Source: Microbacterium sp. oral taxon 186 str. F0373 (lineage in GTDB: Bacteria > Actinomycetota > Actinomycetes > Actinomycetales > Microbacteriaceae). Taken from it: DNA of 64,000 nucleotides. The position numbers were made by a program, and so were the translations under genes. The stretch is from assembly GCF_000411455.1 (NCBI RefSeq), contig NZ_KE150457.1:510962-574961 (forward strand), given 5' to 3'. The notes below the pieces were generated by a model. The model did no database searches, was not told the DNA's origin, and saw nothing but the letters and a program-made list of their open reading frames with translations. This document shows positions 7,948-16,740 of this stretch, piece by piece (the stretch's first letter is position 1; each line of letters starts with the position of its first letter).

Positions 7948-9222
7948 GTGTCGCGTCGTGTCGTTCGTTCCGCCCGTGTCCGCCGCAACCGGCGACGTCT
8001 TGTCGCTCTGATCGCCGGGGCGGTCGTCATCGTCCTGCTCGCCGGGGTCGCAGTCGTGGTCCTCAACTTGGTGAGTCTGAACACGGGCATCCACCGGTCC
8101 GCGATCGCGATGCCCGCCGGCACGGGGCAGACCGCGGCGCCGGGTGTGGCGCAGGACACCGGCGAGGTGAACATACTAGTGATGGGTCTGGACAGTCGGG
8201 TCGATGAGAATGGCAACCCGTACCCGCAGGACATCTACAACGCGATCCACGCTGAAGACGCGTCCGTCGGTGGGTACAACACGAACGTCCTGCTCTACAT
8301 CCACATCCCCGCCGGCGGCGGTCCGGCGGTGGGGATATCCATCCCGCGCGATGACTATGTCCAATACGCGGGCAACATCGGCGGTGTCTCGCACGGCAAG
8401 ATCAAGGAAGCGTACGGGCGGGAACTGTCCGCGAAGCTCCCCGTCCTGCTGAAGCAGGGCCTGTCGAAGGCGGACGCGTATCAGCAGGCGCGCGATGCGG
8501 CACGCGAGGCGGAGATCCGCGCGGTGTCGCAGTTCCTCGGCGGGGTGCGGATCGATCATTTCGTCGAGGTCACCATGGCGGCGTTCTACCGTGTCGCGCA
8601 GGCCGTCCAGCCGATCACGGTCTGCCTGAACCACGCGACAGCGGACCCGAAGTACTCGGGCGCGAACTTCCCCGCCGGGATGCAGCAACTCACCGCGTCG
8701 CAGGCGATGTCGTTCGTGCGTCAGCGCCGCGACACCGTATACCGGGGCGTGTTCCTGACCGACCTGGACCGCACCCGCCGACAGCAGGCGTTCATGGTCT
8801 CCCTCGCCGTTAAACTGCGTAACGCGGCGACGTTCACCAACTTCGGCACCCTGCAGACCCTGATCGACACCGCCAAGCAGTACATCGCCCTCGACCAAGG
8901 CCTGGACCTTCTGTCGCTCGCCTCGGACATGCAGCACTTCTCCGGCGGAGGCATCAGCTTCCAGACCCTGCCCGTGGAACGCTTCGGCACAATCGGCGGG
9001 GAGAGCGTGAACATCGTCGACGTGAAGAAGATCCAGGCCACCGTCGCCGGACTTCTCCACCCACCAACGCCCACGCCCGCTCCGCCCGCGCCGACCGCGT
9101 CGGCATCCCCTCACTCGACCGCATCGACGCCCGTCAACACCCAGCCGACCAGCATGGGACCGGCGAGCTACACGAACTCCCAGCAGCCCATGCAATCCGG
9201 CGCCATCCCCTGCGTCAACTGA
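7948..9222 (+). CDS. LytR-CpsA-Psr (LCP) family cell-wall ligase
   Basis: LCP proteins attach glycopolymers (teichoic acids, arabinogalactan-like polymers) from lipid carriers to peptidoglycan. Here an Arg-rich cytoplasmic tail precedes one transmembrane anchor (about residues 19-41), then the extracellular LCP domain. Motifs include VMGLDSR, VGISIPRDDY and the Arg-rich RQRRDTVYRGVFLTDLDRTR segment used for substrate binding. The C-terminus is a Pro/Thr/Ser-rich tail. The start is uncertain: GTG at 7948 gives a clean anchor, while TTG at 7879 or GTG at 7897 would add residues. About 424 aa, normal for the family. A neighbour of other surface genes downstream. Confidence 0.85.
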   Translation: MSRRVVRSARVRRNRRRLVALIAGAVVIVLLAGVAVVVLNLVSLNTGIHRSAIAMPAGTGQTAAPGVAQDTGEVNILVMGLDSRVDENGNPYPQDIYNAIHAEDASVGGYNTNVLLYIHIPAGGGPAVGISIPRDDYVQYAGNIGGVSHGKIKEAYGRELSAKLPVLLKQGLSKADAYQQARDAAREAEIRAVSQFLGGVRIDHFVEVTMAAFYRVAQAVQPITVCLNHATADPKYSGANFPAGMQQLTASQAMSFVRQRRDTVYRGVFLTDLDRTRRQQAFMVSLAVKLRNAATFTNFGTLQTLIDTAKQYIALDQGLDLLSLASDMQHFSGGGISFQTLPVERFGTIGGESVNIVDVKKIQATVAGLLHPPTPTPAPPAPTASASPHSTASTPVNTQPTSMGPASYTNSQQPMQSGAIPCVN

Positions 9223-9355
9223 ACGACCGCTGACAGCGAGCGGACTCCCGCTGGCGCCCGACGAACGCTGGCGCACCCGCATTCCTCCGAACACCAAGCA
9301 TCGAGCATGGTCCCGGATCAAGCCGACATGCCGGTACCGAGTCGAGTTGACATTC

Positions 9356-9900
9356 TCAGCAGCCACCGGGCGCGGCGGCGGGAGGCGGCGGGGCGGCCGG
9401 CTCGACGTACGTGCCGACGGAGGTGACCTCGGTGACGGGCGGCACGGTCACGGCGTCGGAGACGAGCTCGCGCTTCGTCTCCTTTCCGTCGGTGAGGGTG
9501 ACGCGGTAGGTGCCTGTGCGTTCACCGTTCTGTCCGACGGTCGTGATGGCTGTCTGCCCCTGCGGCATCGTGGAGTCATCTACCGAGGTGCGCTCGAACG
9601 GCACGGCTTCGGTGACGGCCTCGTCACGGGTGGTGATGACCGGCGTGCGCGTCGGCGTGGGTGTGCGGGTGGGGGTGGATGCCGCTGCCGTCCCGGTCAT
9701 CGCGACGAACGCACGATGATGCTCGTGCGGCGCGACAGGCCCCGCCGCGGAGCCTTCGCCGCTGCGGTCACCACAGGGTCTGCGGATGCCGCGGCCCCGG
9801 TCTTCTCGGCGACGTGCGCGGTCCACGCCGCCCCGTCCCACCACCGGACCGTGTCCGCCTTGTTCGGGTCGAGATACCACCCCGGTTGCGCGTTCGCCAT
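9356..9900 (-). pseudogene. Frameshifted DUF2510/G5-domain protein
   Basis: The first frame (ATG at 9900) encodes a DUF2510 domain (MANAQPGWYLDPNKADTVRW) and runs into a stop at about 9697, just where a membrane helix should begin. In another frame, the stretch down to 9356 encodes a Thr/Pro linker and a complete G5 domain (from VTEAVPFERTSVDD to VTSVGTY). DUF2510, membrane helix, then G5 is a common actinobacterial surface-protein layout. Both halves are recognisable but out of frame near 9700-9740, and the expected helix is not seen. An indel, probably with loss of the helix, has broken the gene. Confidence 0.7.
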
Positions 9901-9977
9901 CGACTCTCCCCAGCTCGATCAGAACGTACTCCCACCCGCGTGATCACGGCAATGGGAGCGGTACCGTGAAAAAATCC

Positions 9978-10367
9978 TCAGGCGGCCAGATCGCTCGCGG
10001 CGCCGATGGTCAACACCGCACCGGACGCGAGAAAGGCGATGGTGGTCATCCAGGTGCCCCAGGTCTGAGGATTGCGGGGGCGCACCGCGGCGAGGGCCGG
10101 CGCGAACCCGCAGACGAACGCGACGAACGCGACGATGGTCACCGCGATCGCGAGGTCGTCGTCCGGCCGCGCAGCCGGATCGAAGGCGCGCGCGATGCTG
10201 ATCGCCGCAGCGACGATGGCGACGATCGACGCGGCCGCCGACAACCCGCTGAGCACCGGCGAGAGCGGTGGGATCTTGTCGCGGTCGCGTCGACGCGAGA
10301 TCGGGCCGTCAGCGAAGACCAGGAGAACCGAGGCCAACGCCAGCACGATCGTTGCGATGAACGTCAC
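9978..10367 (-). CDS. Small four-helix membrane protein, unknown function
   Basis: A 129-aa protein with four hydrophobic segments (about residues 2-19, 38-60, 73-94 and 105-127). A charged cytoplasmic loop (SRRRDRDKIPPL) lies after helix 1. I recognise no family. It ends 3 bases from the truncated UGD gene (10371), so it may be part of the same old transcription unit. Nothing in the sequence suggests a catalytic role. Confidence 0.65.
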   Translation of the reverse strand: MTFIATIVLALASVLLVFADGPISRRRDRDKIPPLSPVLSGLSAAASIVAIVAAAISIARAFDPAARPDDDLAIAVTIVAFVAFVCGFAPALAAVRPRNPQTWGTWMTTIAFLASGAVLTIGAASDLAA

Positions 10368-10370
10368 GGC

Positions 10371-11520
10371 TTACGGCCGCCCCATCCCGTAGTACGCCCA
10401 CCCTGCAGCGCGCCACGCGGCCGCGTCGAGCCCATTGCGACCATCGACGACCACGCGTCCACGCGCGAGCGACGACGCGTGCTCGGGAGGCAGCTGACGA
10501 CGGTATTCATCCCATTCGGTGACGAGCACGAGCGCATCGGCATCGCGAATGGCCTCGTCACGGTCTTCGACGTAGGTGAGCTGGGGGTGGATGCGGCGTG
10601 CGTTCTCAATCGCCGCCGGGTCCGTCACGGTCACGGTCGCACCGAGCCCATGTAGGCGCACGGCCACGTCGAGGGCAGGAGAGTCGCGGATGTCGTCGGA
10701 GTGCGGCTTGAAGGCGGCACCGAGCACCGTCACCTTCTTCTCGAACACCGATCCCCCGAGCCCGTCGACGACCAGCTGCACAGCGCGCTCGCGACGGCGC
10801 AGGTTGATCTCGTCGACCTGGCGAAGGAACGCGACAGACTCGCCGCGTCCGAGCTCTTCCGCCCGAGCGGAGAACGCGCGGATGTCCTTCGGCAAGCATC
10901 CGCCGCCGAAGCCGATGCCGGCGCCGAGGAAGCGTCGACCGATGCGGGCGTCGTGGCCGATGGCGTCGGCGAGCTGGGTCACGTCGGCTCCGGTCACCTC
11001 AGCGATCTCGGCCATGGCGTTGATGAAGCTGATCTTGGTCGCGAGAAAGGCGTTCGCCGACACCTTGACGAGTTCGGCGGTCGCATAGTCGGTGACGATG
11101 AACGGCGAGCCCTTGGCCACCGAGGGGTGGTAGACCTCACGCAGGACGGATGCCGCGATCTCGCCCTCTTCGCCGGCCGGCACGCCCGCGACGAGGCGGT
11201 CGGGGTCGACGGTGTCCTGTACGGCGTAGCCCTCGCGGAGGAACTCGGGGTTCCAGCGAGCGCAGCACGTCGGCGATCGACTCCTCCTCGTTGTACGCCG
11301 GCACGACGCACCCGATGGTCGAACGATGCACGGTGGTGTGCTCGAGCACGGAGGAGAAGTCGTCGAACTCGGGAGGCGTGAGCTCCGCGGGGTGGAAAGA
11401 CTCCTGCGGCACGGGGAGACCGTACGGCTGCGCCGGCGGCGCCGGCGGCACCGCGAAGGGAGCCACACGGACCTGCGGTCCGGCGGCGGCCTGCCGGCCA
11501 GTGTCGAAGGGCGTGCTCAC
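10371..11520 (-). pseudogene. Glycosyltransferase-2 start joined out of frame to truncated UDP-glucose dehydrogenase
   Basis: From the GTG at 11520 (good GAGGT upstream) the frame reads a Pro-rich leader and then the opening of a GT-A glycosyltransferase (IGCVVPAYNEEESIADVLRS, about residues 68-87), and goes out of family there. From about 11255 downward another frame encodes the C-terminal two-thirds of UDP-glucose 6-dehydrogenase, beginning at NPEFLREGYAVQD. It includes the catalytic-Cys motif GFGGGCLPKD and the C-terminal UDP-binding domain. The NAD-binding N-terminal domain of UGD and the whole GT catalytic domain are missing. This is a deletion scar; neither enzyme should work. Confidence 0.85.
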
Positions 11521-11550
11521 GGTGTACCTCGTGTCGGTGTGGACAACAGA

Positions 11551-12282
11551 CTATTGAGTGGGGTTGGTCGGGGAGAAGATGGCGATCGGAAGAACCTGGT
11601 AGACGGTCTGCTGCTGGAAGCTGGTATCCGTGTTGGCCGTTCCTTCCACCCACACCTGCAGGGCGAACTGGAGGGTGATTCCGTAGGTGTCGGCGGGCAG
11701 CTGGTGGATCGTCGTCGCCGGCACCAGCAGCCCACCCTGGAAGGTGTTCAGCAAGAGGCCGCGGTCCGAGCGCATCGTGTCGGACGGCACCAGGGTGCGC
11801 GGGTCGGCCGAGAACTGGAAGGGTGACATCATCTGCTGCTGGCCGATCGTCGACTGCGACACCTGCGAGGTGATGCTGACCATCGACAGGTACACACGAC
11901 GCTTCTGCGTGAGCACCGCCTTCTCATCGACGCGGTGATCGACCACGTTGACAGCGAAGCCGAAGGTCTTGTCGTTGTTGGGTGCCCACTCCTGGGTGCG
12001 CTTCGGATCGGCAGCCCAGACGTCCAGGCGCACCTCGAGCCCGTCTGCGACGTCGGTGGACAGCGATACCGACCCGTCGTAGGTGAACTTCGAGTCGTAG
12101 GGCATGCTGACCGCCTGAGTGACGGCCGGCCGCGGGGCGGGCGTGGCCACCGCGTTCTGCTGAAGACCGTTGAAGACGCTGGCGATCTGGGTGCAGCCGG
12201 TCAGAGAGGCCAGCACCACGAGGCCCGCGGCGGCCGCGCCGAGGGCGCGCAAGCGAGGGGGACGGGAGGGGGCGGGAAGCAT
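11551..12282 (-). CDS. Exported lipoprotein, unknown function (paralogue of 12372-13013)
   Basis: A 243-aa protein with a lipoprotein signal: Arg-rich start, hydrophobic core and lipobox LTGC near residues 27-30, so it is probably anchored to the outer face of the membrane. The mature part shares blocks with the next gene (VYL then SMVSIT; TLQF then FQQQTVYQVLPIAI). ATG at 12282 is preferred to a GTG three codons upstream. No enzymatic motif is visible. It lies just upstream (in transcription) of the GT/UGD scar, so it may once have belonged to a surface-polymer locus. Confidence 0.75.
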   Translation of the reverse strand: MLPAPSRPPRLRALGAAAAGLVVLASLTGCTQIASVFNGLQQNAVATPAPRPAVTQAVSMPYDSKFTYDGSVSLSTDVADGLEVRLDVWAADPKRTQEWAPNNDKTFGFAVNVVDHRVDEKAVLTQKRRVYLSMVSITSQVSQSTIGQQQMMSPFQFSADPRTLVPSDTMRSDRGLLLNTFQGGLLVPATTIHQLPADTYGITLQFALQVWVEGTANTDTSFQQQTVYQVLPIAIFSPTNPTQ

Positions 12283-12371
12283 GATCCACACGCTATCTGC
12301 GAAAGATCGCGCAGACGTCCGAGTCAGGGAAACCTCGACACGGTCTTTACACGATCTTGCGGAAGACGCGC

Positions 12372-13013
12372 TCAGCCGCCGTTCTGCGCGGCGATCGCGA
12401 TCGTGAGGGTGTCACTCGCGGTCTGCTTGGCGAACTCGGTCGAGGTGGGCGTCGTCTGCACGAGGAAGTCGTAGTCGAACTGCACGGTGACGTAGGTGGC
12501 TTCGGCCGGAACGGCGCCGACGTTGAAGGTGTTGGAGTAGCTGTACGGCGACAGCACGAGGTATCCGGGGGAAACCGTGGCCTGATCCACCTGGGCCTCC
12601 AGCGGCGCGAATGTCTGAGACGCGTTCGCGGGGATCGCCGTCATCGTGGCGCGCTGAAGATAGACCTTCTGCCCGTCATTGGGGGTGATCGTGGTCACCA
12701 TCGACAGACTGATCGGCTTGATCGCCGCCGGTGTCCAGCGATCCATCCGCAACGTCGACCAGTAGTTCACGGCAGCCGAGACCGCGCCCGCCGTGAGCGT
12801 GCGCTGGGTCGATCCGCCCGACAGGTCGTTGGAGACCGGCGTCGGAACGGGGACGGACGTCGTCAGCGTCGGCGCGGGTGTCGTCGCCGGCGTGACCCAC
12901 GGTGCGGGTCCGCAACCGACCAGCGGAAACACCACAACGAGCGCGGCGAGCGCGGCGATCAGGCCGCGCCGGCGACGCACGGTGCTCGCTGTGCGCCTCC
13001 CGGGGCGTTCCAT
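12372..13013 (-). CDS. Exported lipoprotein, unknown function (paralogue of 11551-12282)
   Basis: A 213-aa lipoprotein with basic N-terminus, hydrophobic segment and lipobox LVGC. A Pro/Thr linker precedes the mature domain. Blocks such as KVYLQRATMTAI, TFAPLEAQVDQATV, YVTVQFDYDFLVQ and SDTLTIAIA line up with the neighbouring lipoprotein, pointing to tandem duplication. The ATG at 13013 has a strong AAGGAGA eight bases upstream, which decides against the longer frame from 13043. Function unknown. Confidence 0.78.
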   Translation of the reverse strand: MERPGRRTASTVRRRRGLIAALAALVVVFPLVGCGPAPWVTPATTPAPTLTTSVPVPTPVSNDLSGGSTQRTLTAGAVSAAVNYWSTLRMDRWTPAAIKPISLSMVTTITPNDGQKVYLQRATMTAIPANASQTFAPLEAQVDQATVSPGYLVLSPYSYSNTFNVGAVPAEATYVTVQFDYDFLVQTTPTSTEFAKQTASDTLTIAIAAQNGG

Positions 13014-13218
13014 CCGGCAGGTCTCCTTCACGTCGCGAAACATTTACATATCGGAAACCGCAAGAGTTTGCAATCCGGTAGACCCCTAGGGAATACTCGG
13101 GAGAGCATCAGCACCACCATACCGCTTCAATCTCCATCCCCCCATCTGCATCAAGACCGGATATACGGAACGAGCGGATCATCAGGTACCCCCAGACCGG
13201 ATTCGAAAGCAGGCACTC

Positions 13219-13725
13219 ATGAAGCACCGTTTCTCCAAGGTCGCGGCCTCCGTCGCGATCGCCGCAGGGCTGGTTTTCGCCGCCCCGGCAATGGCACAGG
13301 CTTACACCCCGACCGGCCCCGACACCGTCACGATCACCGTGACGAGCCCGGGCCCGGTCCCCGTGGCCGGGTTCCAGCCCGGCGCGACCGTCACCTTCAC
13401 CCTCGTGGGCGAAGGCGTCACCGGCGCCAACATCGCGGCCGTCAAGTTCGCCGTCACCTCGGCGAGCACCACGAAGACTGCCGACTCCTCGGGTGTCGCC
13501 ACGGCGACGGTCGTCGGCACGCCGCCGGCGGGCGCCTCGTGGACCCTCTCCGCGACCGGCGCGCGCGCCTCGTCCGAGGCCGGCAGCGGCACCCTTCCCT
13601 CGACGGGTGGCGACAGCGAGTCGCTTCTCGGCATCTGGGTCGGCGGTGGCGCTCTCGTCCTCGCCGGTGCGACCGTCGCCGTGGCTGCGACGGTCCGTCG
13701 CAACCGCCAGGAGAGCAACGCCTGA
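13219..13725 (+). CDS. Small LPXTG cell-wall anchored protein
   Basis: A 168-aa exported protein. It has a Sec signal peptide (residues 1-28, ending AMAQA), a Thr/Val-rich mature domain of about 100 residues with an Ig-like beta pattern, and a complete sortase signal: LPSTG, a hydrophobic segment (LLGIWVGGGALVLAGATVAV) and the tail RRNRQ. A sortase should link it to peptidoglycan. No sortase gene is in the window. It is read alone and ends in a strong bidirectional terminator. Confidence 0.88.
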   Translation: MKHRFSKVAASVAIAAGLVFAAPAMAQAYTPTGPDTVTITVTSPGPVPVAGFQPGATVTFTLVGEGVTGANIAAVKFAVTSASTTKTADSSGVATATVVGTPPAGASWTLSATGARASSEAGSGTLPSTGGDSESLLGIWVGGGALVLAGATVAVAATVRRNRQESNA

Positions 13726-13740
13726 CGCACGACAGAACGA

Positions 13741-13786
13741 CAAGGAGAGAGCCTTCCCGGTCACGGCCGGGAAGGCTCTCTCCTTG
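13741..13786. terminator. Bidirectional terminator, 20-bp perfect stem
   Basis: CAAGGAGAGAGCCTTCCCGG at 13741-13760 pairs perfectly with its complement at 13767-13786 around a TCACGG loop. It lies between convergent genes ending at 13725 (+) and 13805 (-), so it can serve both. Confidence 0.9.
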
Positions 13787-13804
13787 TCGGCAGAATGCGC
13801 GTCG

Positions 13805-14656
13805 TCAGCGGACCACCGCGGTCACGGCGGGCAGCCGCGACAGCACTTCCTGGCTGATCGAGCCCAGCAGGAAGCGGGCGACGGCGCCCCGACCGTGCGT
13901 GCCGACGACGACGAGGCGAGCGGTGAGGCCGCGCGAGGCGATCACGCGCGACGGGTAGCCGCGCTCCACGACGCGCTCGACGACCAGGTCCGGGAAATCC
14001 ACGGCCAGCCCGGCGAGGGCCACCGCCAGCATCTCCTCCGTGGCGGCCTGCATGTTCGACAGGTACATCTCCGGGTAGACGGCCAGTCCGTTACGGGGCG
14101 CCTCGATGGGCGTCCAGACGCTGACCGCGGTGAGCGGCTCGCCCAGCCGGTCGGCCTCACGCGCCGCGAACCGCAGCGCATGCTCCGACACCGGCGACCC
14201 GTCGATGCCCACGACGACCCCGTGCCGACCGACGAGTGCCGCATCGGGCACCACCACGACCGGGCAGGCGGCCCCGGCGACGATGCGGATGCCGTGGGCA
14301 CCGCGCGCCGGTCCGTCACCCGGCCCGCGGTAGTCGCTGCCGAGCACCAGCAGCGAGGCATTGACGCTGGCGTCGATGAGGCGGGCGACGGGGTTGCCGG
14401 TCTCCACGCGCGTCATGACGGTGATCCCGGCATCCCTCACCGGCGCCGCCAGGCGCTCGAGCACCGCCTCGGTGTCGGCGACGGCCTGCGCGATCAGTTC
14501 GGCCTCGCCCACCGCGCCGAGCGCTCCCCCGACGATCGACACCAGCTCAATGCCCTGCGAACCGGGCGGAGCGGCTTGTGCCCGCTGCAGCGCCCACCGC
14601 ACCGCACGCTCGGAGACGGGTGCTCCCGTCACAGCCACGACGATCTTCTCGACCAT
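13805..14656 (-). CDS. Universal stress protein with two UspA domains
   Basis: A 283-aa cytosolic protein. Two Usp repeats are seen, about residues 1-140 (KIVVAVTGAPVSERAVRW at the start) and 150-283 (VVVGIDGSPVSEHALRFA). The second has the ATP-binding pattern G-2x-G-9x-G-S in GTHGRGAVARFLLGS. Tandem Usp proteins in actinobacteria are linked to dormancy, hypoxia and stress responses. The ATG at 14656 has GGAGGGA upstream and is chosen over the longer frame from 14734. It appears to be a single-gene unit. Confidence 0.92.
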   Translation of the reverse strand: MVEKIVVAVTGAPVSERAVRWALQRAQAAPPGSQGIELVSIVGGALGAVGEAELIAQAVADTEAVLERLAAPVRDAGITVMTRVETGNPVARLIDASVNASLLVLGSDYRGPGDGPARGAHGIRIVAGAACPVVVVPDAALVGRHGVVVGIDGSPVSEHALRFAAREADRLGEPLTAVSVWTPIEAPRNGLAVYPEMYLSNMQAATEEMLAVALAGLAVDFPDLVVERVVERGYPSRVIASRGLTARLVVVGTHGRGAVARFLLGSISQEVLSRLPAVTAVVR

Positions 14657-14743
14657 GATTCGTCCCTCCGTTGGGATCGGTGCCTCCACGTTACGCCGCG
14701 GCACCCACGGCCGCAGGGTCGCGGGCCGTGACAATGGGAGGGG

Positions 14744-15433
14744 TCAGGGCTCCCGCGGGGCCAGGGCGCGCGGCTCGGCGGTGATCAGAATGGGGAGGTG
14801 GTCGCTGCGGCCCTGCGGCAGCGTCGTGATCGTCGCGATGTCGAAACCCACGCTCGTGGCGAAGTCGTAGTGGCCGCGGAAGAACTTGTAACGCGTGTAG
14901 GTGCGGGCATCGCTCAGCGTGAGCTCGTACCCGGACTCACGCACGTGCTGGCCTAGGTTCTCTTTGAACACCGGATAGTTGTAGTCACCGACCATGAGGA
15001 TCGGCAGGTCGGGACCGAGGCTGGAGAGCTCCTCCAGCGCCGCCTGGATCTGCTTGCGCCGCAGGGAGTTGAGCGCCGTCAGCGGGGCGGCGTGAAAGCT
15101 CGCGACGATGACCTCTCGGCCCAGGTCGATGTCGTGCAGCCGCACGGCCAGCATGCGCTCCTCCGCGGGCTTGAGCACGCGGTCGTGCAGCGACTTCTTC
15201 AGCGCGAGGGAGCGTACCTCGCGCTGCTCGAAGATGCTCCGCCGGTAGTAGAGCGCGAGCCCCAGTCGGTTGCGTGCCGTCGCCTCGGCCAGGTGGAGAT
15301 CGCCGATCTCCAAAGGCAGGTCGCTGGAGACCGCCTCCTGCAGGCAGAGGATGTCTGCCCCGGTGCTCTCGACGAGCTCGCCGAGCTCGCCGATCGCCTT
15401 GTGCTTGTTGAGGTTGTACGAGATGACCTTCAT
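14744..15433 (-). CDS. Endonuclease/exonuclease/phosphatase (EEP) family protein
   Basis: A 229-aa protein spanning nearly the whole EEP fold. It has the metal-binding LQE (CLQEAVSS, near residue 32), VASFHAAP, the catalytic GDYNYP and the terminal SDHLPI. These motifs mark a Mg2+-dependent phosphodiesterase, but the substrate (nucleic acid, phospholipid or inositol phosphate) cannot be told. There is no signal peptide, so it is probably cytosolic. Confidence 0.88.
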   Translation of the reverse strand: MKVISYNLNKHKAIGELGELVESTGADILCLQEAVSSDLPLEIGDLHLAEATARNRLGLALYYRRSIFEQREVRSLALKKSLHDRVLKPAEERMLAVRLHDIDLGREVIVASFHAAPLTALNSLRRKQIQAALEELSSLGPDLPILMVGDYNYPVFKENLGQHVRESGYELTLSDARTYTRYKFFRGHYDFATSVGFDIATITTLPQGRSDHLPILITAEPRALAPREP

Positions 15434-15513
15434 CCCCCGCCTTCCGTCGCTCTCAGCCTAGGCGGCGGTCCTAGGAATCTGCTCCGTCTTGACACCGGCC
15501 GGGGCCTGACGCC

Positions 15514-16389
15514 TCAGCCGGCGTCCAAGCTGCGGCGTGCGCGAGTCTGCGCGGCGCGTGAGCCGAGCAGATCGTCGGCGGGGTACCCGACGGCGGTGAG
15601 GGTGAGTCCGCGGGCCGCGAGCACCTTGACGTCGCTGGTGCGCACCCCGCCGTCGCGGATCGCGGCGACGTCCGCGACCTGCAGACGCCCTTCGCCGACC
15701 GCCGCGCACGCGCCGACGAGGGCGCGCACCATGGTGTGGCAGAACGCGTCGGCCTTCACACGCGCGATCAGGATGCCGCGATCATCTCGATGCCAACCGA
15801 ACTCCAGCAGGGTGCGGATGGTCGTCGCCCCCTCCCGCCACTTGCAGTACGCCGCGAAATCGTGCAGACCGATGAGGGACCGCGCGGCGGCATCCATCGC
15901 CTCCACGTCCAGCGCGGCCTTCACGCTGGTCGTGCGCACCCGCTCGAGGGGGTCGTATCCGGCGGTGCGATCGGCGATGCGGTACTCGTAGCGGCGCCAG
16001 ACGGCCGAGAACCTCGCATCGAATCCGTCCGGTGCCACGGCGGTACGGTGCACCGCGACGTCGGGATACGCGCCGAGCACGCCGTTGATGCGGGCGGCGA
16101 GCGCCTCGGCGGTGCCGGCGCGGCTCGCGGCCAGGCGCTCCTGCTGCCGATCGGTGAGATCGAGGTGAGCGACCTGCCCGGCCGCATGCACACCGGCATC
16201 GGTTCGGCCGGCCACGACCAGCTGCGGATCACCGCCGAGCACACGAGCCAGCGCCGTTTCGAGCGTGCCCTGGACGGTGCGCAGGCCCGGCTGACGCGCC
16301 CACCCGCGGAAGTCGGTGCCGTCGTAGGCGAGATCGAGGCGCAGACGCACGCCTCCCGGCGGATCGGTGACCACGCCGTCCGCCGTCAC
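15514..16389 (-). CDS. truA: tRNA pseudouridine synthase A (positions 38-40)
   Basis: Makes pseudouridine at positions 38-40 of the tRNA anticodon arm. The protein (291 aa) starts with the typical RLRLDLAYDGTDFRGWARQ and carries the catalytic Asp in AGRTDAGVHA. The later motifs FHDFAAYCK-like (LHDFAAYCKWREG) and VKADAFCHTMVRALVG are intact. The GTG start at 16389 overlaps the stop of the upstream gene (GTGA), which decides the start. In many actinobacteria truA follows rplQ; here it is separated from rplQ by several genes. Confidence 0.93.
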   Translation of the reverse strand: MTADGVVTDPPGGVRLRLDLAYDGTDFRGWARQPGLRTVQGTLETALARVLGGDPQLVVAGRTDAGVHAAGQVAHLDLTDRQQERLAASRAGTAEALAARINGVLGAYPDVAVHRTAVAPDGFDARFSAVWRRYEYRIADRTAGYDPLERVRTTSVKAALDVEAMDAAARSLIGLHDFAAYCKWREGATTIRTLLEFGWHRDDRGILIARVKADAFCHTMVRALVGACAAVGEGRLQVADVAAIRDGGVRTSDVKVLAARGLTLTAVGYPADDLLGSRAAQTRARRSLDAG

Positions 16390-16697
16390 AGAGCGCCTTG
16401 GGACTGCGTGCCGGCCGGCACCGGGGTCATCGTCACGACTTCGGCGGGCCCGGTCACCAGGCCGGCGACGGCGGCCTGCAGAGCCTTCACGGCGTCGCCC
16501 TGTGCGTGCGCGGCGAGGGCGGCGGGCTCGGCCCATTTCTCGATCATGACGACCGTCCCGTCCGAGGCGGCGTGGATGGCGTACAGGAGGCATCCGTCCT
16601 CGGCGTGGACAGCGTGCATGGCGGCGCTGAGCGCCTCGATGAGCGCGGGGCGCTGACCCTCGACGGGGTGGAAGACGGCGGTGACGACGACGGTCAT
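16386..16697 (-). CDS. Putative antibiotic-biosynthesis-monooxygenase (ABM) domain protein
   Basis: A 103-aa single-domain protein with a ferredoxin-like beta-alpha-beta pattern (VVVTAVFHPVEGQRPALIEAL, then CLLYAIHAASDGTVVMIEKW, then LAAHAQGDAVKAL). This is typical of ABM/YgiN-type quinol or heme-degrading monooxygenases. No heme-ligand set can be assigned with confidence. Overlap with truA at 16386-16389 indicates co-translation, though no functional link is obvious. Start supported by AGAGGT ahead of the ATG. Confidence 0.75.
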   Translation of the reverse strand: MTVVVTAVFHPVEGQRPALIEALSAAMHAVHAEDGCLLYAIHAASDGTVVMIEKWAEPAALAAHAQGDAVKALQAAVAGLVTGPAEVVTMTPVPAGTQSQGAL

Positions 16698-16740
16698 GGG
16701 AGGGGACCTCTCTTCTGGGTGTGGACGTACGTGGCCGGGC

